Below, piece by piece: positions 38,238-47,123 of a stretch of DNA of 52,227 nt. The position numbers and the translations under genes are program-made. How positions within the stretch are numbered: the stretch's first letter is position 1; each line of letters starts with the position of its first letter. Origin of the DNA: Streptomyces sp. CBMA156 (GTDB taxonomy: Bacteria; Actinomycetota; Actinomycetes; Streptomycetales; Streptomycetaceae); the NCBI RefSeq assembly GCF_014596515.1, contig NZ_MSJQ01000090.1, forward strand, positions 1 to 52,227, in the 5' to 3' direction. Under the pieces are notes generated by a model. The model did no database searches and was not told the origin of the DNA. It worked only from the letters and a program-made list of their open reading frames with translations.

Positions 38238-39155
38238 ATGCCGGAGCGGAGCCCCGCCGACGAGGGCGGAAAGGCCAAGAAGGAGCGCAGGCGGATCGAT
38301 CTGAGTGTGGCTCAGGTCGCCGCGAGTGCGCTGGCCACGGTGGTGGGCGCGCTGTTCGCCTCCGAACTGGGGGTGTACGGCACGATCCTGGGCGCCGCCG
38401 TGGTGAGCATCGGGGCCACCACCGGCGGCGCGGTGTTCCAGCACATCTTCAAGCGCACCGGTGAGCAGCTGCGCGAGGTGGTGGACCGGGGGCCGAACCA
38501 GACCGCCAACACCCTGCGCCAGACGCCCGCCGGGCCCGAGCCGTCGGCGCGGCCCGCGGTGATCAGCTCGGAGTGGAACGAACCGCGGGTCGTCCGGGCG
38601 CGTCGGCGGTGGGGCTGGAAGACGTACGCGGCGGTGTCAGGGCTGGTCTTCGTGGTGGCGATGACGCCGATCGTGGCGTTCGAGCTGGCCACCGGGCAGC
38701 CGGTGTCGGCGACGGTCAAGGGCGAGTCCGGCAACGGCACCTCCTTCGGCGGCTCGGTGGCGCCCAAGTCCTCCCAGCCGCAGGACGCCCCGTCGGAGCG
38801 GCCCGCCCCGGGCGACCGGAACGGCCGGGACACCAAGCCGTCCGACGCCACCCCGTCCGGCGGCGCCTCGCCGTCGGCGACCACGCGGCCGAGCCGGGAG
38901 CCGAGCGGCCCGCCGAGCACCGGCTCGGGAACGGCCTCCCCCTCGGCGGGTGCGGGCGCGACCCCGTCGGCCGGCTCCTCCCCGTCGGCGGGCGGCGGGA
39001 AGCCGACCGGCGAGGCGACCCCGCCGCCGTCGGCGCCGGGCAACAACCCGGCGAACAATCCGGCGAACAATCCGGCGAACAATCCGGCGAACGAACCGGC
39101 GAAGGTGCCGGTGGCCCCGCCGCCGCCCGCCGAAGAGACGTCCCGCACGTCTTAG
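38238..39155 (+). CDS. Membrane protein with Pro/Ser/Thr-rich low-complexity C-terminus
   Basis: A 305-residue protein, family not recognised. A basic N-terminus leads to a hydrophobic segment (~23-48, VAASALATVVGALFASELGV) that continues into a second (GAAVVSIGATTGGAVF). A third membrane segment is at ~140-155 (AAVSGLVFVVAMTPIVAFEL). The remaining half is rich in Ser, Thr, Pro, Gly and Ala and probably exposed outside the cell. It ends with five NNPA-type units encoded by a 12-bp tandem repeat. ATG 38238 has GAGGG six bases upstream; ATG 38220 is an alternative. Its stop overlaps the stop of the convergent oxidase gene. Confidence 0.75.
   Translation: MPERSPADEGGKAKKERRRIDLSVAQVAASALATVVGALFASELGVYGTILGAAVVSIGATTGGAVFQHIFKRTGEQLREVVDRGPNQTANTLRQTPAGPEPSARPAVISSEWNEPRVVRARRRWGWKTYAAVSGLVFVVAMTPIVAFELATGQPVSATVKGESGNGTSFGGSVAPKSSQPQDAPSERPAPGDRNGRDTKPSDATPSGGASPSATTRPSREPSGPPSTGSGTASPSAGAGATPSAGSSPSAGGGKPTGEATPPPSAPGNNPANNPANNPANNPANEPAKVPVAPPPPAEETSRTS
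39042..39101 (+). repeat. 12-bp tandem repeat, five units
   Basis: Units AACAAYCCGGCG at 39042, 39054, 39066, 39078 and a diverged AACGAACCGGCG at 39090. The three central units are identical. Each adds four residues (NNPA), so copy-number change would keep the frame. Confidence 0.9.
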
Positions 39156-40474
39156 GCGCCCAGCACCCGGCGCAGGTAGTCGTTGCCGAAAACGCGCTGC
39201 GGGTCGACCTCGTCCCGCAGCGCGGTGAAGTCGCCGAAGCGCGGGTAGACGCCGGACAGGTACCCGGCGTCGCGGGTGTGCAGCTTGCCCCAGTGTGGCC
39301 GGCCCTGATGGGCGGTCATCAGCTGTTCGACACCGGTGAAGTAGCCCCGGTCGGCGGTGCCGCGGTAGAGGTGGACGGCGATGTAGGCGCTGTCCCGGCC
39401 GGAGGCGGTGGAGAGCCAGAGGTCGTCGGCGGGGGCGAAGCGCACCTCGACCGGGAAGCTGACCTTCCAGTCGGAGCGTTCGACCAGGGCCTTCAGCTCG
39501 CGCAGCACCTCGCCGACGGCCGCCCGCGGCACCGCGTACTCCATCTCCAGGAAGCGGACCTTGCGCGGGCTGGTGAACACCCTGTGCGCGGTGTCGGTGA
39601 AGCTGCGCTCGGACCAGGCCCGGCTGGCCAGCGCGGCGATCGAGGGGATCGAACCGGGGAAGCGCCGGCCGACCCGGCAGGCGCCCTCCCAGACGGTGTT
39701 GGAGAGGAAGTCGTCCTCCAGCCACTCCTTGAACCGCGGCAGCGGGGCGGCCGGGCCCTGGCTGCGGTTGTTGCGCTTGGTGGAGCAGCGGTCGGTGTGC
39801 GGGAACCAGTAGAACTCGAAGTGCTCGTTGACGGCGGTGAGGTCGTCCAGGCGCTCCAGCACCTCGTCGAAGCGCATCGGCTGCTCGTGAGCGGTGAGCA
39901 GGAAGGCCGGCTCGACACCGAAGGTGAGCGCGGTGATCACGCCGAGGGCGCCGAGGCCGAGCCGGGCGCCCTGGAAGAGCCGGGGGTTCTCGGTGGGGGA
40001 GCAGTGCCTGACGGTGCCGTCGGCGAGGACGATCTCCAGCGAGCGGATCTGGACTGCCAGCGAGCCGGAGTCGCGGCCGGTGCCGTGGGTGCCGGTGCTG
40101 GTGGCGCCGGCCACGGTCTGGACCTCGATGTCGCCCATGTTGGTCAGCGAGAGTCCCTCGGCGGCGAGGACCCGGTTGAGCCGGTGCAGCGGGAGACCGG
40201 ACTCGACGGTGATGGTGCCGGCCTCGCGGTCGATCCCGCGAACCGCGGTGAGCGCGTGCGGGCGGATCTGGACGCCGTCGCCGGCCGAGGCGATCGAGGT
40301 GAAGGAGTGTCCCGAGCCGACCGCCTTGACCGTCCGGCCCTGTTCGGCGGCCCGCAGGATCTCCTTGGCCAGTTCCTCCACGGTGCCGGGGGCGGCGGCC
40401 CGGGTGGGCCGGGCGCTCTGGTTGCCGGCCCAGTTGGTCCACCGGGTGGGCGTCGCGGTACTGGCCTGGGGCAT
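39152..40474 (-). CDS. FAD-linked sugar-lactone oxidase (D-arabinono-1,4-lactone oxidase family)
   Basis: A 440-residue flavoprotein of the aldonolactone oxidase family. The FAD-binding domain has the motif VKAVGSGHSFTSI, where the His is the site of covalent FAD attachment in this family. It continues with GDIEVQTVAGATSTGTHGTG. The C-terminal substrate domain ends with the family motif PHWGKLH and a final FGNDYLRR. It oxidises a sugar lactone or alditol using O2 or a dehydrogenase acceptor; the exact substrate is open. GAAGG lies about nine bases before ATG 40474. It runs just ahead of (downstream of) the MFS gene but with 105 bases between them. Confidence 0.88.
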   Translation of the reverse strand: MPQASTATPTRWTNWAGNQSARPTRAAAPGTVEELAKEILRAAEQGRTVKAVGSGHSFTSIASAGDGVQIRPHALTAVRGIDREAGTITVESGLPLHRLNRVLAAEGLSLTNMGDIEVQTVAGATSTGTHGTGRDSGSLAVQIRSLEIVLADGTVRHCSPTENPRLFQGARLGLGALGVITALTFGVEPAFLLTAHEQPMRFDEVLERLDDLTAVNEHFEFYWFPHTDRCSTKRNNRSQGPAAPLPRFKEWLEDDFLSNTVWEGACRVGRRFPGSIPSIAALASRAWSERSFTDTAHRVFTSPRKVRFLEMEYAVPRAAVGEVLRELKALVERSDWKVSFPVEVRFAPADDLWLSTASGRDSAYIAVHLYRGTADRGYFTGVEQLMTAHQGRPHWGKLHTRDAGYLSGVYPRFGDFTALRDEVDPQRVFGNDYLRRVLGA

Positions 40475-40579
40475 GTGCGCTGCCTTCTGCTCCGTGGCCG
40501 AACGGGTCGGCGCGGTCCGGGGCGGCGCGGCCGCCCTACCCACAGGTAGCCCCGCGGGTAGGGCGAGAGATTAGTCAGT

Positions 40580-41848
40580 TCACCGTTCGGCGTCTACGGG
40601 TCGTTCGACCCCGTCGGCCGCCGCCGTGTCGGGCGTGCCGGCGGCCAGTCCGGCGCGCAGCCGACTCAGACCGGCCAGGGCGGCGACCACCCCGAGCAGG
40701 CCGGCCGCCAGCGGCACCCAGTAGCCCGCGGCGGCGCCGGAGGCGTCGATCACCCAGCCGCCGGCCGAGGAGCCGGCCGCGACGCCGAGAGCCAGGCCGG
40801 TGGTGGTCCAGGTCATGCCCTCGGTCAGCTGGGCGGCCGGGACGAGCCGTTCGACCAGGGCCATCGCGGTGATCAGGGTGGGGGAGATGGCGATGCCCGC
40901 GACCAGCAGCGCGGCGCCGACCACGGCCAGCCCGCCGACGCCGTGCACCGTGTGGGCGACCAGCAGCAGCGGCACCATGCTGACCGCCATGAACAGGACG
41001 CCGACGAGGAAGCGCGTCGCCATCGAGCCGGCGAGCTTGAGGGTCCCGAAGACCACCCCGGCCAGGCAGGAGCCGAGCGCCCACAGGGCGAGGATCACGC
41101 TGGAGATCGACTTGTGGCCCTGGGTCTCGGCGTAGGCGACGGTGACCACCTCGACCGAGCCGAAGATCGCGCCGGTGGCGACGAAGGTCAGGATCAGCGT
41201 CTGGAGGCCGCCGTTGCGGATGACCGAGCCGCCCTGGTGCCGGGCGGCCGGATGGACCGGCGGCTCGGTGGAGCGCTGCCCGGCGAACAGCAGGACGCCG
41301 AGGGCGAGGAAGATCCCGGCGAGCAGCACGCCGGCCTCGGGGAAGACGGAGGTGGCCAGGCCGATGGAGAGGATCGGGCCGACGATGAAGCAGACCTCGT
41401 CGACCACGGCCTCGAAGGAGTACGCGGTGTGGAGCTTGCCGGTGTCCTCGCGGTAGAGGTGGGCCCAGCGGGCGCGGACCATCGCGCCGGTGCTCGGCAT
41501 CACACCCATGCCGGCGGCGAAGACGAACAGCGTCCAGTCCGGCGCCTCGAACCGGGCGCAGAGCAGCAGGCCGGTGACGGCGACGATGGTGATCGCCATG
41601 GCGGGGACGATGATCCTGCGCTGGCCGTGCCGGTCCACCAGCCGGGAGACCTGCGGGCCGAGGACGGCGGCGGAGACCGCGAGGCAGGCCGAGACCAGGC
41701 CGGCCACCCCGTAGGAGCCTCTGAGCTGGGACAGCATGGTCACGATGCCGATCCCGGTCATGGAGATCGGCAGTCGGGAGACGAAGCCGGTGGAGGAGAA
41801 GGCCAGAGTGCCGGGGGAGGCGAATATCTGGCGGTAGCTGGACAGCAC
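40580..41848 (-). CDS. MFS transporter, predicted drug/metabolite exporter type
   Basis: A 422-residue integral membrane protein with about 12 membrane segments. The A-like motif between the second and third helices is SRLVDRHGQRRII, typical of the major facilitator superfamily. The N-terminus SYRQIFASPGTLAF and the RARWAHLYR loop are features I associate with a conserved streptomycete transporter next to hemH. Substrate is unknown. GTG 41848 is preceded by CGGAG at a 7-base distance. It is divergent from hemH across an AT-rich promoter stretch. Confidence 0.85.
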   Translation of the reverse strand: MLSSYRQIFASPGTLAFSSTGFVSRLPISMTGIGIVTMLSQLRGSYGVAGLVSACLAVSAAVLGPQVSRLVDRHGQRRIIVPAMAITIVAVTGLLLCARFEAPDWTLFVFAAGMGVMPSTGAMVRARWAHLYREDTGKLHTAYSFEAVVDEVCFIVGPILSIGLATSVFPEAGVLLAGIFLALGVLLFAGQRSTEPPVHPAARHQGGSVIRNGGLQTLILTFVATGAIFGSVEVVTVAYAETQGHKSISSVILALWALGSCLAGVVFGTLKLAGSMATRFLVGVLFMAVSMVPLLLVAHTVHGVGGLAVVGAALLVAGIAISPTLITAMALVERLVPAAQLTEGMTWTTTGLALGVAAGSSAGGWVIDASGAAAGYWVPLAAGLLGVVAALAGLSRLRAGLAAGTPDTAAADGVERPVDAER

Positions 41849-41879
41849 GGGAGCTCCGGGCGGGGGGAGTAAGGAACAA

Positions 41880-41925
41880 GGCCGGTAAACACAGCTTACG
41901 TATCTTGGCAAACGGTATTTTCCGG
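41880..41925. promoter_or_regulatory. AT-rich divergent promoter stretch between MFS gene and hemH
   Basis: About 40 bases here are far richer in A and T than the flanks. TATTTT at 41916-41921 (plus) and TAAGCT at 41893-41898 (minus) are possible -10 hexamers for the two divergent genes; neither has a good -35. A second hemH start signal is CAGGAT at 41968-41973, 7 bases before the ATG. Confidence 0.35.
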
Positions 41926-41980
41926 GCACCGGCGCGGCCCCGGTGACGGCGTCCGGTCCCTCGGTGGCAGGATCGGTGCC

Positions 41981-43123
41981 ATGTCCGACGCGCGCAAACT
42001 CTCCCGCTACGGCGCCGCCCCGTACGACGCCCTGCTGCTGCTCTCCTTCGGCGGGCCCGAGGGCCCCGAGGAGGTCGTCCCGTTCCTGGAGAACGTCACC
42101 AGGGGCCGTGGCATCCCGAAGGAGCGGCTGAAGGAGGTGGGCAAGCACTACTTCATGTTCGGCGGGATCAGTCCGATCAACGGACAGAACCGCGAGCTGC
42201 TCGCCGCGCTGCGCAAGGACTTCGCCGAGCACGGGCTGGACCTGCCGGTCTACTGGGGCAACCGGAACTGGGCCCCCTACCTGGTCGACACCCTGCGGGA
42301 GCTGGCCGCCGACGGCCACCGCCGGATCGCCGTGCTCGCCACCAGCGCCTACGCCGGCTACTCGGGCTGCCGCCAGTACCGGGAGAACCTGGCCGACGCG
42401 CTGGCCGCGCTCGCCGAGGAGGGCGTGCCGGCCCTGCGGGTCGACAAGCTGCGGCACTTCCACAACCACCCGGGCTTCGTCGAGCCGATGATCGACGCGA
42501 CCCTGGCCGCCCTGGCGGAGCTGCCCGAGGCCGTCCGCCCCGGCGCCCGGCTGGCGTTCACCACCCACTCCATCCCGGACGGCATGGCCGAGACCTCCGG
42601 CGCCCCGGACGACCCGGCCCGCGGCCGGCCCGGCGGCGCGTACGTCGCCCAGCACCTGGAGGTGGCCCGGCTGATCACCGCCGCCGTGGCCGAGCGCACC
42701 GGCGTGGCCGACCGGCCGTGGGAGCTGGTGTACCAGAGCCGCAGCGGCGCTCCGCACATCCCGTGGCTGGAACCCGACATCTGCGACCACCTGGAGGCCC
42801 AGCACGCCGACGGCGCGCCGGCCGTGGTGATGGTCCCGATCGGCTTCGTCTCCGACCATATGGAGGTGAAGTACGACCTCGACACCGAGGCCGTCGCCAA
42901 GGCCGCCGAACTCGGCCTGCCGGTGGCGCGCGCGGCCACCGTCGGCGCCGACCCCCGGTTCACCGCCGCGGTGCGCGAACTCGTCCTGGAACGGGCCGCC
43001 ACCGAGCGCGGCGAGGATGTCACCCGCTGCGCCCTCGGGGCCCTCGGCCCCGGCCACGACGTGTGCGCGGTGGCCTGCTGCCCCAACCCGCGCGCCCCGC
43101 GCCCGGCCGTCGCCGAGCGCTGA
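41981..43123 (+). CDS. hemH: Ferrochelatase, probably coproporphyrin III ferrochelatase (CpfC)
   Basis: A 380-residue enzyme that inserts ferrous iron in heme synthesis. Actinobacteria use the coproporphyrin-dependent route, so the substrate is probably coproporphyrin III (CpfC, formerly HemH). Conserved parts are [15 protein letters not shown], the His of [10 protein letters not shown] and the metal-site region [19 protein letters not shown]. Several Cys, including SGCRQY and the C-terminal CAVACCPN, may hold the [2Fe-2S] cluster common in actinobacterial members. The ATG at 41981 has CAGGAT seven bases upstream, so a leaderless transcript is likely. Confidence 0.92.
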   Translation: MSDARKLSRYGAAPYDALLLLSFGGPEGPEEVVPFLENVTRGRGIPKERLKEVGKHYFMFGGISPINGQNRELLAALRKDFAEHGLDLPVYWGNRNWAPYLVDTLRELAADGHRRIAVLATSAYAGYSGCRQYRENLADALAALAEEGVPALRVDKLRHFHNHPGFVEPMIDATLAALAELPEAVRPGARLAFTTHSIPDGMAETSGAPDDPARGRPGGAYVAQHLEVARLITAAVAERTGVADRPWELVYQSRSGAPHIPWLEPDICDHLEAQHADGAPAVVMVPIGFVSDHMEVKYDLDTEAVAKAAELGLPVARAATVGADPRFTAAVRELVLERAATERGEDVTRCALGALGPGHDVCAVACCPNPRAPRPAVAER

Positions 43124-43208
43124 CCGTCCGCCCTGTCGGCCCGTCCCGCCCGTCCCGGCTCGTCCGCCCGCCCCGCCCGCCCGTTCCGTCGCCCCGGAGG
43201 AGAACCCC

Positions 43209-44027
43209 GTGCCCACCCCCGCCCTGCCCGACGACCGGCTCCTCGACGACCTGCTGGAGGTCGCCCTGGACGCGGCCAGGCAGGCCGGCGCCCTGCTGCG
43301 CGACGGCCGCCCCGCCGACCTCGGCGTGGCCGGCACCAAGAGCAGCCCGGTCGACGTGGTCACCGAGATGGACCTCGCCTCCGAGAAGCTCGTCCTGGAG
43401 CTGATCACCGACCGCCGCCCCGAGGACGGCTACCTCGGCGAGGAGGGCGCCGAGCGGCCGGGCACCAGCGGGGTGCGCTGGGTCGTGGACCCGCTCGACG
43501 GAACGGTCAACTACCTCTACGGGCTGCCCTCCTGGGCGGTCAGCGTGGCCGCCGAGGTGGACGGCCGGGCGGTCGTCGGCGTGGTGTACGCCCCGGCCCG
43601 CGGGGAGCTGTTCCACGCCGTCCTGGGCCGCGGGGCCCGCCTGGACGGCAGCCCGCTCTCGGCCCGCCCGGCCCCGCCCTGGGGGCAGGCGCTGATCGCC
43701 ACCGGCTTCAACTACGTCCAGCCGGTGCGGGTGCGGCAGGCCGAGGTGCTGCTGGCGCTGATGCCCGAGGTGCGGGACATCCGCCGGGCCGGAGCGGCCG
43801 CGGTGGACCTGTGCGACGTCGCCGCGGGGCGGCTGGACGGCTACTACGAGCGCGGCCTCGCCCCCTGGGACCGGGCGGCCGGCTGTCTGATCGCCACCGA
43901 GGCCGGCGCCCTGGTCGGCGGCCGCCCCGGGCACGGCCCGGACGGCGAGCTGACCGTGGCCGCCGCCCCCGGGGTGTACGAGCCGCTCCAGGAGCGCCTG
44001 GCCGCGCTGCGTGCCTGGGAGGACTGA
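43209..44027 (+). CDS. Inositol monophosphatase family protein
   Basis: A 272-residue magnesium-dependent phosphatase. The metal site is spread over GEEG, DPLDGTVNYLYGLP (the hallmark motif) and the late Asp of LAPWDRAAG. Possible substrates are inositol-1-phosphate, histidinol phosphate or other sugar phosphates. GTG 43209 follows CGGAGGAG. It lies 85 bases after hemH and could share its transcript. A hairpin at 44102-44128 follows. Confidence 0.9.
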   Translation: MPTPALPDDRLLDDLLEVALDAARQAGALLRDGRPADLGVAGTKSSPVDVVTEMDLASEKLVLELITDRRPEDGYLGEEGAERPGTSGVRWVVDPLDGTVNYLYGLPSWAVSVAAEVDGRAVVGVVYAPARGELFHAVLGRGARLDGSPLSARPAPPWGQALIATGFNYVQPVRVRQAEVLLALMPEVRDIRRAGAAAVDLCDVAAGRLDGYYERGLAPWDRAAGCLIATEAGALVGGRPGHGPDGELTVAAAPGVYEPLQERLAALRAWED

Positions 44028-44101
44028 CCGGTTCCGGCCGCCCTGCCCGCTGCCCTGCCCGCCGCCGGGACCGGGGGCGGGCGGGGCCGGACATGCGAAG
44101 A

Positions 44102-44128
44102 GCCCTGACATACGGGGGATGTCAGGGC
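44102..44128. terminator. Convergent terminator
   Basis: GCCCTGACAT at 44102-44111 pairs perfectly with ATGTCAGGGC at 44119-44128, loop ACGGGGG, between the inositol monophosphatase gene and the 61-residue gene. Confidence 0.8.
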
Positions 44129-44199
44129 CTGGGTTTCGCACGGCCCCCGCAGGGCCGCTGGTGCCGGAGATCCGGCGACGGGTCGGTGTGCCGGACGGA

Positions 44200-44385
44200 T
44201 CAGGCAGCGGTGCGGTGGCGCTCCAGCACCGTGTCCACGCCGTGCTCGGCGGCGAGTCGGCGGAGGTCGTCCAGCTCGGACTGCTCCACCTCGGCGAGGA
44301 ACTCGTCCCCGGCCTCGATCGCGCGGTGCAGGTCCTGCTCGGCGTTGGCTATGCGCTGCAGGATTCCGGCCTTGAAGGCGTCCAT
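44200..44385 (-). CDS. Small helical protein of 61 residues, function unknown
   Basis: ATG 44385 follows AAGGGGG. The protein (MDAFKAGILQRIANAEQDLH, then EAGDEFLAEVEQSELDDLRRLAAEHG) is predicted entirely helical with regular Leu/Ile spacing, so a coiled-coil or helical hairpin is likely. No family name comes to mind, although I recall a similar small gene beside cutR in other streptomycetes. It is divergent from cutR, so a link to CutRS is possible but unproven. Confidence 0.65.
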   Translation of the reverse strand: MDAFKAGILQRIANAEQDLHRAIEAGDEFLAEVEQSELDDLRRLAAEHGVDTVLERHRTAA

Positions 44386-44826
44386 ACGGGCCCCCTTACT
44401 GTGTCGGACGTGCACGGTCGTGCGCTCTCCGCCCTGAGGAGGTCCAGCCGGTGAAAGCACCCAGGCCGGAATGTGGTGAATTCCGGACGGGCGCGGAGAC
44501 GACCTTCGGCCGCTCCCGGTGATGTCCCAGCCCCAGGGCCGGCGCGGATGAACGCACGGCGGGTGGGTGCGATCGGCCGTCAGCCAGATCGCGGGTGTGC
44601 AGCTGTCCTCCCCGCACCGGGGACCGGGAAACCTCCCGGCGGAAGAAAGTTGCCCGCGTCACAGTCCAAACGGAGTGGTGCGGACACGAACGGTCACCGC
44701 TGCGGACTCAGGCCCCCTGCCCGAGGGGCAGCTTATCGCTGCTTTACCGCCGGACCAGGCAGGATGGAGGCACCGTCGGAGCCGTGCGTCCGCTTCCCGG
44801 GCCGGCCTGGAGAAGGGACAACGACT
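44386..44826. promoter_or_regulatory. Divergent region upstream of cutR
   Basis: No gene seen in 441 bases. CCGGAAT at 44466-44472 and ATTCCGG at 44480-44486 form a perfect inverted repeat with a 7-base spacer. GCAGC at 44728-44732 and GCTGC at 44738-44742 form a small one. CAGGAT at 44760-44765 is a possible -10 for cutR, giving a leader of ~55 bases. Confidence 0.4.
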
Positions 44827-45480
44827 GTGCGGGTTCTCGTCGTCGAGGACGAGCAGCTGCTCGCCGAGGCCGTCGCGACCGGCCTGCGCCGCGAGGCGAT
44901 GGCCGTCGACGTGGTGTACGACGGGGAGGCCGCGCTCCAGCGCATCGCGGTCAACGACTACGACGTCGTCGTCCTGGACCGCGACCTTCCGCTGGTCCAC
45001 GGGGACGACGTCTGCCGCAAGGTGGTCGAGCAGGGCCTGGCCACCCGGGTGATCATGCTGACCGCCTCCGGCGACATCAGCGACCGGGTCGAGGGCCTGG
45101 AGATCGGCGCGGACGACTACCTTCCGAAGCCGTTCGCCTTCAGCGAACTCGTCGCCCGGGTAAGGGCGCTGGGCCGCCGGGCGACCGTCCCGCTGCCCCC
45201 GGTGCTGGAGCGGGCCGGCATCTCGCTCGACCCCGGCCGCCGCGAGGTGATCCGCGAGGGGCGCACCGTCCAGCTCGCCCCCAAGGAGTTCGCCGTCCTG
45301 GAGGTGCTGATGCGGGCCGGTGGCGCCGTGGTCTCCGCCGAGCAGCTGCTGGAGAAGGCCTGGGACGAGCACACCGACCCGTTCACCAACGTCGTGCGCG
45401 TCACCGTGATGACGCTGCGCCGCAAGCTCGGCGACCCGCCGGTGATCATCACCGTGCCGGGCTCCGGCTACCGGATCTGA
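44827..45480 (+). CDS. cutR: Response regulator CutR
   Basis: A 217-residue OmpR-family regulator. The receiver domain has the acidic pair in VVEDEQ, phospho-acceptor Asp51 (VVVLDRDLP), Thr in MLTASGD and Lys in YLPKPF. The winged-helix C-terminal domain shows LAPKEFAVLEVLMRAGG and VRVTVMTLRRKLGDPP. GTG 44827 with GGAGAAGGG upstream. CutRS was first described in Streptomyces lividans, where it affects actinorhodin production and, more recently, secretion stress. The kinase gene follows after 99 bases. Confidence 0.9.
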   Translation: MRVLVVEDEQLLAEAVATGLRREAMAVDVVYDGEAALQRIAVNDYDVVVLDRDLPLVHGDDVCRKVVEQGLATRVIMLTASGDISDRVEGLEIGADDYLPKPFAFSELVARVRALGRRATVPLPPVLERAGISLDPGRREVIREGRTVQLAPKEFAVLEVLMRAGGAVVSAEQLLEKAWDEHTDPFTNVVRVTVMTLRRKLGDPPVIITVPGSGYRI

Positions 45481-45579
45481 CCGGAAACCACCCCCCGGAA
45501 ACCACCCCTCCGGCATCCGCTCCGAGGATTTCCCGCCGTACCCAGCGCCCGCCCCGGCGGACGCCCCGAGAGGACCGTC

Positions 45580-46890
45580 ATGACCACCCCGCCGCCCCTG
45601 GCCGGCGGGCCCTCCGGCGCGCCCGCCGGCAGCCCGCGTGCCGTACCGCCCAAGCCCGCGCACCCACCGCGTCCGGCCCGGCCGCGCGAGCACGAGACCT
45701 ACGTCCCCGGTGACGGCCTGCTCGCCTGGCTGCCCTTCCGCCCCACCATCCGCATGCGGCTCACCCTGCTGTACGGCGGGATGTTCCTGATGGCCGGCGT
45801 GGTGCTGCTGCTGGTGATGTACTTCTTCGTCCGGCAGTCCCTCCAGGAGGTCGGCCAGCCTCACCTGGTGCTCACCGGGCCCGGCATCTCGGTGCTGACG
45901 CCGGACGGCCGGAGCCTCACCAGCCAGGCCGGGCTCGACCAGTGGCTGAACGACAACAGGTCCATCCAGGCCGCCGCGGCGCTCAACACCCTGCTGCGCA
46001 AGCTGCTCACCGTCCTGGTCTGCCTCGCCGTGATCGCCTTCGCGGCCGGCTACGCGATGGCCGGCCGGGTGCTGCGCCCGCTCGGCCGGATCACCCGCAC
46101 CGCGCGTGACGTCGCCTCCTCCGACCTGCACCGCCGGATCGAGCTGGACGGCCCGGACGACGAGCTCAAGGAGCTCGCCGACACCTTCGACGACATGCTG
46201 GACCGGCTGGACCGCTCCTTCGACTCCCAGCGCCGCTTCGTCGCCAACGCCTCGCACGAGCTGCGCACGCCGCTGGCGATCAACCGCACCCTGCTGGAGG
46301 TCCAGCTCTCCGACCCGGGAGTCTCGGCCGACCTCCAGCAGCTGGGCAAGACCCTGCTGGCCACCAACGAGCGCAGCGAGCAGCTGGTCGAGGGCCTGCT
46401 GCTGCTCGCCCGCAGCGAGAACGAGCTGACCGACCGGCGCCCGGTGGAACTGTCCGAGGTGGCCACCAGGGCGCTGGAGCAGACCAGGGGCGAGGCCGAC
46501 AAGCGCGAGGTCGAGCTGCGCTCGAAGCTCGACCCGGCCATGGTCGCGGGCAACGGTGTGCTGCTGGAGCGGCTCGCGCTCAACCTGTTGCAGAACGCGG
46601 TCCGCTACAACACCGCGGGCGGCTGGGTCGAGCTGGCCACCACGGCCGTCCCCGGCGGCGGCGAGCTGGTGGTCTCCAACACGGGACCGGTGGTGCCCGG
46701 GTACGAACTGGAGCACATCTTCGAGCCGTTCCGCCGGGTCAAGGGCGCCGACCGCACCCGCAGCGACAAGGGGGTCGGGCTCGGCCTGTCCATCGTCCGC
46801 TCGGTGGTGCGCGCCCACGGCGGCACCGTCGAGGCCACGCCGCGCGCCGGTGGCGGCCTCACCATGAGGGTCCGCCTCCCCTCGCCGTAA
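45580..46890 (+). CDS. cutS: Sensor histidine kinase CutS
   Basis: A 436-residue membrane sensor kinase, partner of CutR. A Pro-rich cytoplasmic N-terminus is followed by a membrane segment (~residues 65-90) and a short extracytoplasmic loop of about 55 residues. A second membrane segment comes next (~147-170), then HAMP, HisKA (RRFVANASHELRTPLAI, phospho-acceptor His) and HATPase_c (NLLQNAVRYN, GVGLGLSIVRSVV). The sensor loop is small and has no Cys. GAGAGGA precedes ATG 45580. A 17-bp hairpin terminates the operon. Confidence 0.9.
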   Translation: MTTPPPLAGGPSGAPAGSPRAVPPKPAHPPRPARPREHETYVPGDGLLAWLPFRPTIRMRLTLLYGGMFLMAGVVLLLVMYFFVRQSLQEVGQPHLVLTGPGISVLTPDGRSLTSQAGLDQWLNDNRSIQAAAALNTLLRKLLTVLVCLAVIAFAAGYAMAGRVLRPLGRITRTARDVASSDLHRRIELDGPDDELKELADTFDDMLDRLDRSFDSQRRFVANASHELRTPLAINRTLLEVQLSDPGVSADLQQLGKTLLATNERSEQLVEGLLLLARSENELTDRRPVELSEVATRALEQTRGEADKREVELRSKLDPAMVAGNGVLLERLALNLLQNAVRYNTAGGWVELATTAVPGGGELVVSNTGPVVPGYELEHIFEPFRRVKGADRTRSDKGVGLGLSIVRSVVRAHGGTVEATPRAGGGLTMRVRLPSP

Positions 46891-46925
46891 GGGTCGAACG
46901 CCCCTTCCGCAGGCGACCGTTTCCA

Positions 46926-46986
46926 GCCGTCCCCGCCAGGCCCGTCAAGACGACATAAGGCCTGGCGGGGGCGGCTTGTCTTTTCC
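46926..46986 (+). terminator. Terminator after cutS
   Basis: A 17-bp stem (46926-46942 with 46959-46975, one T-G pair) is followed by TTGTCTTTTCC, a weak T-tract. Confidence 0.8.
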
Positions 46987-46998
46987 GGCCCGAGCAAC

Positions 46999-47029
46999 TT
47001 ACGGTGTCGTAACCTACGCAACCGTAGGT
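46999..47029 (+). promoter_or_regulatory. Double palindrome upstream of the desaturase
   Basis: TTACG-GTGT-CGTAA spans 46999-47012, and ACCTACG-CAAC-CGTAGGT spans 47012-47029. They share one base. The CCTACGnnnnCGTAGG type resembles operators of TetR-family fatty-acid regulators upstream of actinobacterial desaturases. The gene starts 95 bases downstream. Confidence 0.6.
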
Positions 47030-47123
47030 GAGTCCGCCGGCGGTCCCCGTCGACGGGTTCCTACGACGTGTTCCCGTCCAGCGCGCCCGTCCCAGCGCGT
47101 GCCGTCCCCTCAGGAGCAAGACC

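Noticed and set aside
39042..39101. Short regular repeats considered as a CRISPR array
   Set aside because: Units are 12 bases with no spacers and are in-frame coding sequence.
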